Source of the DNA: Enterobacter sp. EA-1
GTDB lineage: Bacteria; Pseudomonadota; Gammaproteobacteria; Enterobacterales; Enterobacteriaceae
Direction of reading: 5' to 3'
DNA length: 64,000 nt
NCBI GenBank assembly: GCA_002886105.1
Contig: CP025776.1
Span: 1,054,001-1,118,000 of the forward strand
Part shown: one piece after another, positions 53,123 to 64,000 of the stretch
Layout of the letters: every line of letters starts with the position of its first letter
Numbering within the stretch: position 1 is the first letter of the stretch
Program-made: the position numbers and the translations under genes
The notes under the pieces: generated by a model
Database searches by the model: none
Seen by the model: only the letters and a program-made list of their open reading frames with translations
Told to the model about the DNA's origin: nothing

Positions 53123-54146
53123 TCACGATACCTCCAGCAGCTTGTCGCCTTTTTACCGCTTGCCACAGACTCCCGGCAAACCAGTTCGCCCTGATGGGAA
53201 TTAAGGGTTTGCGCGTCCGGTTGCAGCAGCATCCCGACGGCATTGCGGATCATTTCATCCATTGGCACATGAATCGTGGTTAACGACGGGTTGTAGTACT
53301 GACCGATGACCGAATCGTCAAACCCTGCCAGAGAAACATCCTGCGGCAGCCGTAATCCGGCTTCACGGCAGGCTTTCGCCACGCCAATCGCCATATCATC
53401 ATTCGCTGCCGGGGATGCGGGTAAACGGCACGTTGCGTGCCAGCAACTGCCGCGCCGCCTGATATCCACTGTCGGTACTCCAACTGCCGCGCACGTGCAG
53501 TTGCGGATCCAGTTCAATACCGGCATTGCGCAGGGCATGACAGTAACCGGCGAAACGGCTTTCGCCCGTTGGCGATCCTTCCGATCCGGCAACAAAGGCA
53601 ATACGCGTGTGCCCTTGCGCCAGCAGATGCGCCATCATTATTTCGCTGTTTTGCTGATGATCGACAAACACGCACTGGCTACGGTGGCGGGGAAGTTCGC
53701 GGTTGATCACCACGATCGGCGTCGGGTTGTGATCGATAATCTCATCCAGTTCATCCACAGAAAGGTACTTTGGGGTAGATCATAATGCCTTCGCAACGTA
53801 GCGACAGCAGCAGGTTAATGGCGTCGCGCTCTTCCTGTGCACTGTGCTTGCCGTCCGCCAGCACCAGTTGACGGCTAAAGCTTTCGCTACTGGTTGCAGC
53901 GTGGTAAATCATGCTGGCGAAGAACGGGCCGTTATACAGCCCGTTGGTGATCACCAGTCCTATTGAGTTGGTCTTATTATTGGCAAGGTTACGGGCCAAC
54001 TGATTCGGCCGATAGCCCGTGTCGGCAATCGCCTGAAAAATACGGGCTTTCACTTCCTCCCGCACAAAGACTTTGCCATTCAGCGCCCGTGATACTGTCG
54101 CTTTTGATACGCCAGCCAGTCTGGCGACATCCAGTATCGTTACCAT
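53123..54146 (-). CDS. LacI-family repressor, AscG-like
   Basis: The protein has the LacI headpiece [40 protein letters not shown] and a sugar-binding core (IGLVITNGLYNGPFFASMIYHAA, LLSLRCEGIMIYPKVPF). It is a paralogue of AscG encoded at 60018-61031. The end is uncertain because of an A5 run near 53160; the stop giving KGDKLLEVS was used. The repaired length is about 340 residues. It lies 24 bp after the PTS gene, and two AscG-type operators precede that PTS gene. Confidence 0.85.
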
Positions 54147-54170
54147 AATTCAACCTCACTCTTATTATGA

Positions 54171-56035
<1,865 letters not shown>

Positions 56036-56080
56036 TTTTATTTACCTTTTATTATCGGAAACTGAGTAGGTGTAACTGGG

Positions 56081-56129
56081 TGAAACCGGTTTCATGCTAA
56101 CTGGTCAACTCTGGCTGCAACCGGTTTCA
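56081..56129 (-). promoter_or_regulatory. Two AscG-type operators before the BglF-type PTS gene
   Basis: The perfect palindrome TGAAACCGGTTTCA at 56081-56094 equals the operator known for E. coli AscG. A copy with one mismatch (TGCAACCGGTTTCA) lies at 56116-56129. The centres are 35 bp apart. Confidence 0.75.
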
Positions 56130-56255
56130 TGGAATTCTGCGAGCTAAATCACTTGATGATGTTCGTCTGACCGTTCTTTTTATTGACCTCGAATAGTGAG
56201 TTCATAGCTTTAAGGCTATAATCTTCTTTCTGGCAAAGCATGCTCAGAGGGAACG

Positions 56256-56432
56256 ATGATGTGGAATGTCATCACGACGGAACGTTTTGATAAGTGGTTT
56301 AATGAACAGAGTGAATTGTTACAGGATGAAGTGCTGGCTGCGTTAAAAATTCTCAGCGAGTTTGGCCGGATGGTTTTATAGAGATATGATCAAACTTGCC
56401 GATGCCGGGTGCAGTAACCACCTGCGCAATAA
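56256..56432 (+). pseudogene. HigB/Gp49-like toxin with its middle deleted
   Basis: The N-terminus MMWNVITTERFDKWFNEQSELLQDEVLAALKILSEFG is a clear RelE/Gp49-type (HigB) toxin start. The text then jumps to FYRDMIKLADAGCSNHL, the C-terminal end of the same family. About 60 residues that normally lie between (the catalytic core) are absent. The remnant ends just before the antitoxin ribosome site AAGGAG. The toxin is almost certainly inactive if the sequence is right. Confidence 0.7.
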
Positions 56433-56441
56433 GGAGTTAGC

Positions 56442-56765
56442 ATGGCAACCTTAGATGAACTGTTAGCGAAACGTAGTCCAGAGAGTCTGGCCCGCATCGA
56501 GGCCCTGACTGACGAACTGCGCCGGGATATTGTTTTAAGCCAGTTGCGTGAAGAACTGAATATTTCACAGACCGAACTTGCAGCAGCGATGGGGGTTAAA
56601 CAGCCCACTCTGGCGAAAATTGAACAACCGGGCAACGATCCGCGTTTATCGACGCTTAAACGTTACGTTGCAGCACTCGGTGGTGAATTGAGCATTGACG
56701 TTACGCTACCGGGTGGTAAAAAGTTGCTTTCCATCTTTGAATACCCTCTCAGGGGGTATTCATAA
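56442..56765 (+). CDS. HigA-like XRE-family antitoxin
   Basis: The uninterrupted 107-residue protein has a helix-turn-helix (LREELNISQTELAAAMGVKQPTLAKIEQPGNDPRLSTLKRYVAALGGEL), typical of antitoxins paired with Gp49-like toxins. It has AAGGAG 8 nt before the ATG and lies 9 bp after the toxin remnant. It probably represses its own promoter. Confidence 0.82.
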   Translation: MATLDELLAKRSPESLARIEALTDELRRDIVLSQLREELNISQTELAAAMGVKQPTLAKIEQPGNDPRLSTLKRYVAALGGELSIDVTLPGGKKLLSIFEYPLRGYS

Positions 56766-56768
56766 AAA

Positions 56769-56841
56769 AATGGTCGTTTTCTTTTCGGTGGCTGAAGAGG
56801 TGCGGAAAACGCCACATTCAGCACAACCGAAGACGACCATT
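56769..56841. terminator. Long imperfect hairpin between the antitoxin gene and ascB
   Basis: Outer arms AATGGTCGT / ACGACCATT, then inner TTCGGT / ACCGAA and CTGAA / TTCAG steps, build a 73-nt imperfect stem. On the minus strand it is followed by a run of T, so it fits a terminator for ascB. It may also stop the antitoxin transcript. Confidence 0.55.
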
Positions 56842-56870
56842 CTGTTCATAAATGTCTGCTAACCGGGCGC

Positions 56871-58308
<1,438 letters not shown>

Positions 58309-58312
58309 TTAA

Positions 58313-59755
58313 TCAGGCTCGTGCTTCTTTAACCGTAACCGGCTGCGCCGTCTGCGGCGTATTCGTGGTTTCTACCGGAATATCTTCAAACCCGAGCAGC
58401 AAAGTCAGCACGAACGACAGCACCACTGCCAGCGCCATCACGCCAAACACCCAGACGATTGATATCGGGTTAGCCGGGTCGAAGAACTGTACGCTGGTAA
58501 ACAACCCGGGTGCTGCCATGGAATGACTGGCCAGCCCGGCAATACCTGCGACTGCACCGCAAATAAAACCACTGATTAAGCTGGCGATCAGCGGGCGTTT
58601 CAGGCGCACCGCCACACCGTACAGCGCCGGCTCAGAGATCCCAGCCGGGGATAGCGGAAGCCGCTGCCGCCATGGCGGTCTGGCGCAGTTCCGGGTTTTT
58701 CGTTTTCCATGCCACCGCTAAAGATGAACCACCCAGCGACAGGTTAGCGCCGATTTCAGACGGCATTACCATGCCTTCTTTACCTGTTTCGGCGATGGTT
58801 TGAATAATGGTCGGTGTAAACACGCGGTGCATACCGGTCATCACCAGCAGCGGCCACAGTGCGCCCATAATGGCGACGGAGAGCCAGCCGAGATAGCCGT
58901 GAATGGTATAGACCAGCACGGAAATCGCGCTACCGATCCAGATGCCCAGCGGGCCAATTAACACAATCGCCAGCGGGGCGGCAATCAGCACAATCAGCAT
59001 CGGTTTTAAGAAGTTTTTCGTCACTGCGGGCGTAATACGATCGACCCAGCGTTCGATATACGACAGGCACGAGGTCATCACCAGCGCCGGGGATCACCGT
59101 GTAGGTGTATTTCACTGCCGTCACCGGAATCAGCGCGAATTCGACATGCTCGCCCTGCGCGGCTTTTTGCCATCAGATCGATAAAGCTTGGATGCACCCA
59201 GCACACCGGCAATGGCAATCGCCAGCGACATATTGGTTTTAAATTTGACGGCGGCGGACGCGGCGACCATCAGCGGCAGGAAGAAGAACGCGCCATCACC
59301 GATGACCGTCAAAATGGTCAGGGTGGAGGAGCCTTTCGGCAGCGCGCCGGACATCTCCAGCACCATCGCCAGCAGTTTCACCATTGAACCACCGATGATC
59401 GCCGGGATCAGCGGTGACATGGTGCCGATCAACGCATCAAGAATGCCGGCGCCAATACGTTTAAGCGTCAGTTTCTGGGGAGATTGTGTCTCTACCGGTT
59501 GCATATCCTGCGGCAGCAAATTAACCACTTCGCGGAAAGCCTGAGAAACAGTGTTGCCAATAATCACCGGCACTGGTTATCGTTGCGCACCACGCCCATC
59601 ACGCCGCTGGTGTTTTTCAGCGTTTCACCGTCGATGTGCGATGCGTCTTTGACCACAAAGCGCAGGCGCGTCATGCAGTGCGTTACGGCGGCGATATTCT
59701 CGACACCGCCCAGCGCGTTCACCACGGAGGCCAGCGCCGCATAGTTCTTTGCCAT
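58313..59755 (-). CDS. ascF: AscF, beta-glucoside PTS permease EIIBC
   Basis: This PTS permease takes up beta-glucosides for AscB. EIIB has the phospho-Cys in VTHCMTRLRFVVKD; EIIC contains GMHRVFTPTIIQTIAETGKEGMVMPSEIGANLSLGG and ends LLLGFEDIPVETTNTPQTAQP. No EIIA is fused. It starts at MAKNYAALASVVNALGG, as in E. coli. The repaired length is about 481 residues. Breaks lie near 59570, 59180, 59090 and 58645. It is divergent from ascG. Confidence 0.94.
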
Positions 59756-59827
59756 CGGATTTTTATCCTGTTTTATCAATGAGGTACATTTTCACGGTGC
59801 GCTCTGGCGGCCATGAAACGTGAAATA

Positions 59828-59841
59828 GGTAACCGGTTCCA
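59828..59841 (-). promoter_or_regulatory. AscG-like operator before ascF
   Basis: GGTAACCGGTTCCA keeps the AACCGGTT core of the AscG operator with four changes outside it. It lies about 73 bp upstream of the ascF start. Confidence 0.5.
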
Positions 59842-60017
59842 CAAAATCATGATGAGTTTATTTGAGTCAGACAAGATCTAAATTTAACCACTTTCAAAAA
59901 TCGTGATATCGATCACCCTGAAGCCTTTCGCAGCACTCCCGCCTGTGGGTGTTAAGTGTTCCCATCATCCCGATGGCTGGAAGTACACTTCGGCTCACGA
60001 GGTTTGTTGGGGAAAAG

Positions 60018-61031
60018 ATGGCGACAATGCTGGACGTGGCAAAGAGGGCCGGGGTATCAAAGGCCACCGTGTCTCGTGTGCTGACAGGCAAGGGCTATGT
60101 GGGTGAAGAGACGAAGGCGCGCGTATTTCAGGCCATCGCTGAAAGCGGATATCGCCCGAATTTACTGGCCCGCAGCCCCGGCAAGTAATAAAACCCAGAC
60201 GCTGGGGCTGGTGGTCACCAACACCCTCTATCACGGGGTTTATTTTAGCGAGCTGTTGTCTCATGCGGCGCGCATGACCGAAGACAAAGGGCGTCAGTTG
60301 CTGCTGGCAGACGGTAAACACAGCGCGGAAGAAGAGCGGCAGGCGATTCAATATTTGCTCGACTTACGTTGCGACGCGATCATTATTTATCCGCGTTTTC
60401 TCAGCGTCGATGAGCTGGATGAGATAATTCAAAACCATTCGCAACCTATTATGGTGCTTAATCGCCGTTTGCGTAAAAACAGCAGTCATTGTGTGTATTC
60501 CGATCAAAAGCGTCAAGCCAGAGCGCGGTATTACAATTAATTGCACAGGGACACCGGGATATTGCGTTTATTACCGGCTCACTGGATTCTCCTACCGGTA
60601 TTGAACGGTTATCCGGTTATAAAGATGCGCTGACTCAGCAGCATATTCCCGTACGTAATGAGTTGATTGTGGAAGGGAAATGGACGCCGCTCAGCGGGGC
60701 GATGGGCGTACGGGAATTATTATCCCGCGGGGTAAGTTTTAGTGCGCTGGTGGCGAGCAATGATGATATGGCGATTGGCGCGATTAAACAGTTGCACGAC
60801 AGCAAAATAGCCGTGCCGCAGCAGGTTTCGATTATTGGTTTTGATGATATCGCAATGGCGCCTTTTACCGTGCCGGCATTATCCAGCGTTAAAATTCCGG
60901 TGACTGAAATGGTGAAAGAGACCATTGATCGCCTGATCTTTATGCTGGATGGCGGCGATTTTAACTGTCAACAAACGTTCCCGGGCGAATTAATGTTACG
61001 CGACTCACTGATTGCCGGTCCCCACGCCTGA
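60018..61031 (+). CDS. ascG: AscG, LacI-family repressor of ascFB
   Basis: The headpiece [52 protein letters not shown] and core ([49 protein letters not shown]) follow E. coli AscG closely. The repaired length is about 337 residues (E. coli 336). Breaks lie near 60180 and 60510. It is divergent from ascF and upstream of hydN, the E. coli arrangement. Confidence 0.94.
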
Positions 61032-61040
61032 TCTCGTCAT

Positions 61041-61068
61041 CTGTCATCGACACTTCTGTCGATGACAG
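61041..61068. promoter_or_regulatory. Perfect inverted repeat: ascG terminator and/or FhlA-type site
   Basis: The 12-bp arms CTGTCATCGACA / TGTCGATGACAG enclose a 4-nt loop, 9 bp after the ascG stop, followed by TTT. The arms also contain TGTCGATGACA, similar to FhlA half-sites. The element lies about 60 bp before the sigma-54-like promoter of hydN. Confidence 0.6.
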
Positions 61069-61120
61069 TTTCCTGCCGCGTCTCACTTCTTAAAAACCTT
61101 ATATTACAATTAATTAAATA

Positions 61121-61136
61121 TTGGCACGGTTTATGA
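61121..61136 (+). promoter_or_regulatory. Sigma-54-like promoter of hydN
   Basis: TTGGCACGGTTTATGA has a perfect -24 part (TTGGCACG) and correct 10-base spacing, but reads GA instead of GC at -12. E. coli hydN-hypF is FhlA/sigma-54 controlled. Confidence 0.5.
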
Positions 61137-61174
61137 ATACTTCGGCGGGATAAGGCATATTGCTGGAGGAAACA

Positions 61175-61720
61175 ATGAACCGATTTATCATGGCGGACGC
61201 TGCGAAATGCATTGGCTGCCGCACCTGTGAAGTCGCCTGTGTGGTTTCTCATCAGGAAAACCGGGACTGCGCGGCGCTCACCCCTGAGACATTTTTACCG
61301 CGCATTCACGTTATTAAAGGCGTCAACGTGTCGACGGCGGCTATCTGTCGTCAGTGCGAAGATGCGCCCTGCGCCAACGTCTGTCCGAATGGCGCAATTA
61401 GCCGCGACGAAGGTTTTGTGCATGTGATGCAGGAACGCTGCATTGGCTGCAAAACGTGCGTGGTGGCGTGCCCGTACGGCGCAATGGAAGTGGTCGTGCG
61501 CCCGATTGTGCGCAACAGCGGCGCGGGTCTTAACGTGCATGCGGAAAAGGCCGAAGCCAACAAATGCGATTTGTGTCACCACAGCGAAACCGGTCCGGCC
61601 TGTATTCAGGCGTGCCCGACCAAGGCGCTGGTGTGTGTCGACCGCAACTTACTGGAACAGATGAGCGCGGAAAAACGCCGTCGCGCAGCGCTCGATGGCG
61701 CTGTGTCGCTGATGTTTTAA
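61175..61720 (+). CDS. hydN: HydN, ferredoxin-like electron transfer protein
   Basis: The uninterrupted protein of 181 residues has four cysteine groups: CIGCRTCEVAC, CRQCEDAPCANVCP, CIGCKTCVVACP and CDLCHHSETGPACIQACP. It is related to HycB and helps formate dehydrogenase H activity. The start ATG giving MNRFIMADAAKC follows GGAGG; an upstream TTG is not needed. It is directly followed by fdhF and hypF, consistent with a formate-hydrogen module. Confidence 0.95.
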   Translation: MNRFIMADAAKCIGCRTCEVACVVSHQENRDCAALTPETFLPRIHVIKGVNVSTAAICRQCEDAPCANVCPNGAISRDEGFVHVMQERCIGCKTCVVACPYGAMEVVVRPIVRNSGAGLNVHAEKAEANKCDLCHHSETGPACIQACPTKALVCVDRNLLEQMSAEKRRRAALDGAVSLMF

Positions 61721-61756
61721 TACCTCTCACTTTCACTTTTAACAGGTCTGTTACTG

Positions 61757-63909
61757 ATGAAAAAATCACAAGCGTATGCCCATACTGCGGCGCGGGCTGC
61801 AAACTGAAACTGGTGGTGGACGACGGGAAAATTATCCGTGCGGAAGCGGCCGACGGCAAAACCAACCAAAATGAACTCTGCCTGAAAGGGTATTACGGCT
61901 GGGACTTCCTCAACGATACCAAACTACTGACGCCACGCCTGACGCAGCCGATGATCCGCTATGAGCGCGGCGGCAAATTTACCCCTGTTTCCCCGGGAAG
62001 AAGCGATTCGCTACACCGCGCGCCGTCTGAGTGAAATCAAAGCGAAATATGGCCCGCGTTCCATTATGACCACCGGGTCGTCTCGCGGTACCGGGAATGA
62101 AACCAACTACGTGATGCAGAAATTTGCCCGTGGCGTCATCAACACCAATAACGTTGACTGCTGCGCGCGCGTTTGCCACGGTCCTTCTGTCGCCGGGTTG
62201 CAAGAAACCCTCGGCAACGGCGCAATGAGTAACTCCATCGGCGATATTGAAAACTCCCGCTGCCTGCTGGTGTTTGGTTATAACTGCGCTGACTCACACC
62301 CGATCGTGGCGCGCCGGGTGATCAAAGCCCGCCAGAAAGGGGCGAAAATCATTGTTTGCGATCCGCGTCGTATTGAAACCGCGCGTATCGCCGATCAGCA
62401 CCTGCAACTGAAAAACGGCTGCAATATGGCGCTGGTCAATGCCTTTGGCTATGTGCTGCTGGAAGAAGAACTCTACGATAAAGATTATGTCGCCAGCTTT
62501 ACCTCCGGGCTGGATGAATACCGTGAAACGGTAAAGACTACGCGCCGGAAGCGGTGGAACACCTTACCGGCGTGCCAGCGAAACAGGTTCGCCGGTGCCA
62601 TGCGCACCTACGCCGCTGCGCCATCAGCCACCATCATGTGGGGCATGGGCGTGACCCAGTTCGGCCGTGCAGTGGATGTGGTGAAAGGCCTTTCCAGCCC
62701 TGGCGCTGCTCACCGGTAACCTTGGTCGCGAACATGTGGGCGTGGGGCCGGTGCGTGGGCAGAATAATGTGCAGGGCGCGTGCGACATGGGCGTGATCCC
62801 GAATCAGTTCCCGGGTTACCAGAACGTGGTGGATGCCGACGTGCGGGCGAAATTCGCCAAAGCCCTGGGGCATCGATGCGGCTGCGATGGACGATAAAGT
62901 CGGCGTGCGTATTACCGAGGTGCCGCATCTGGCGCTGGAAGGGAAGGTAAAAGCCTATTACATCATGGGCGAAGATCCGCTACAGACCGAAGCCGATCTT
63001 GGGCTGGTGCGTAAAGGGTTCGAAGCGCTTGAGTTTGTTGTGGTGCAGGACATTTTCATGACCAAAACCGCCGAACAGGCGGATGTGCTGCTGCCCGCCA
63101 CCTCCACGGGGTGAGCACGGTGGCGTCTTTACCTGCGCCGACCGTGGTTTCCAGCGTTTCGAAAAAGCCATTGAGCCGAAGTACAACGTCAAACGCGACT
63201 GGGAAATCATCAGCCTGATTGCCACGGAAATGGGCTACCCGATGCACTACGACAATAACCAGCAGATCTGGGATGAGCTGCGTGAACTCTGCCCGCTGTT
63301 CTACGGTGTCACCTACGAAAAATGGGTGACATGGGGCACGTGCAGTGGCCTTGTCCGACGCTCGATCATCCGGGTACGCCGTATCTGTATCAGAACAACA
63401 AGTTCGATACGCCTGACGGCAAAGGCCACCTGTTCGCTGCACAATGGCGCGCACCGGCGGAACGCCCGGATGCCGACTTCCCGCTGGTGTTGTGCACCGT
63501 GCGCGAAGTGGGCCACTACTCCTGCCGTTCCATGACCGGTAACTGCGCGGCGCTGCAAACTCTTGCCGATGAACCCGGCTTTGTGCAGATCAACCCGGCC
63601 GATGCCGAGGCGCTGGGTGTGAAAGACAGGCAACTGGTGTGGGTGGAATCCCGCCGCGGCAAAGTCATTACCCGCGCGGATGTGAGTGAGCGTATCAACC
63701 ACGGCAGCGTCTATATGACTTACCAGTGGTGGATTGGCGCCTGTAACGAACTGACGCAGGATAATTTGGATCCGATTTCGAAAACGCCGGAAACCAAATA
63801 TTGCGCAGTACGGGTGAGTGCGATCAACGATCAGCGCTGGGCGGAGGAGTACACTCAGAGCACTTACCAACAGATGAAGACTCGCTTGCTGAATGCGGCG
63901 ATGCAATGA
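61757..63909 (+). CDS. fdhF: FdhF, formate dehydrogenase H with cysteine in place of selenocysteine
   Basis: This molybdenum bis-MGD enzyme oxidises formate in the hydrogenlyase complex. The N-terminal cluster motif is [15 protein letters not shown]...[11 protein letters not shown]. The active site reads [17 protein letters not shown], where TGC at 62174-62176 encodes Cys in place of the E. coli UGA selenocysteine. [19 protein letters not shown] and [13 protein letters not shown] lie near the C-terminus. The repaired length of about 717 residues matches E. coli (715). About six indels occur, the first in the A-run after ATG. It lies between hydN and hypF. Confidence 0.94.
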
Positions 63910-63913
63910 TGAC

Positions 63914-64000
63914 ATGACCAACAGCAACGGTGTCTGCTTACGCGTTTACGGAAAAGTTCAGGGGTGGGGTTTCGCCCCCTTTGTCTGGCAACTGGCGCAG
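63914..64000 (+). CDS. hypF: HypF, carbamoyltransferase of hydrogenase maturation (5' end only)
   Basis: The first 29 residues (MTNSNGVCLRVYGKVQGWGF...) are the acylphosphatase domain of HypF, which makes the cyanide ligand precursor from carbamoyl phosphate. The usual VQGVGFRPFVWQL appears as VQGWGFAPFVWQL. One G too few and one C too many in neighbouring runs explain both changes. The gene runs off the right edge. It lies 4 bp after fdhF. Confidence 0.9.
   Translation, partial: MTNSNGVCLRVYGKVQGWGFAPFVWQLAQ

Noticed and set aside
56769-56841. attC-like recombination site after a toxin-antitoxin cassette
   Set aside because: No recognisable core and inverse-core sites; the hairpin followed by a T-run on the ascB strand fits a terminator better.

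Overview
The window comes from an enterobacterium of the Enterobacter/Klebsiella/Kosakonia type. It is GC-rich, its proteins are very close to Escherichia coli families, and its gene order around fhlA-hyp-hyc-asc-hydN-hypF follows E. coli, with an assimilatory nas cluster of the Klebsiella kind added. I cannot fix the genus from this sequence alone. Most long genes carry one or more single-base indels, usually at homopolymer runs, which split obviously intact protein families. I treat these as sequence errors and give coordinates for the repaired genes.

Layout. 1-2816: chbBC-A-R chitobiose PTS operon, reading left and cut by the left edge. 3066-7521: malate module with NAD malic enzyme maeA, an AEC carrier and a 2-hydroxycarboxylate symporter. 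7603-12882: a small membrane protein, a TetR regulator, a PqiABC-like MCE lipid-transport operon and a DUF3313 lipoprotein. The same TetR-type operator lies before the TetR gene and before the lipoprotein gene. 13130-23782: nasR and nasFEDBA for nitrate/nitrite assimilation, with an NtrC site, a sigma-54 promoter and an ANTAR-type antitermination leader. 23794-33739: a nine-gene leftward cluster (LysR regulator, M20 amidohydrolase, five-gene peptide-type ABC transporter, beta-lactamase-fold hydrolase, MmgE/PrpD protein) with a possible NtrC/sigma-54 control region. 33919-34305: ygbA with an NsrR-type operator.

34607-49513 is the formate hydrogenlyase locus: modG, fhlA, hypEDCBA (left) and hycABCDEFGHI (right), with sigma-54 promoters and FhlA-type upstream sites between hypA and hycA. 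A tandem palindromic repeat array of about 0.6 kb separates hycE from hycF. 49548-52458 holds a GAF-GGDEF protein with a changed signature motif and a LysR/YdbC-like divergent pair. 53123-56129 holds an extra beta-glucoside PTS with its LacI repressor and AscG-type operators. 56256-56765 is a toxin-antitoxin pair whose toxin has lost its middle. 56871-61031 is ascB, ascF and ascG. 61175-64000 is hydN, fdhF and the start of hypF. The fdhF product has cysteine at the position of the E. coli selenocysteine.

Together the genes cover mixed-acid fermentation (formate to H2 and CO2, malate use), beta-glucoside and chitobiose uptake, and nitrogen scavenging (nitrate, and probably peptide- or amide-like compounds). 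The least understood parts are the nine-gene cluster at 23794-33739, the TetR/lipoprotein/Pqi unit, and the repeat array inside hyc.
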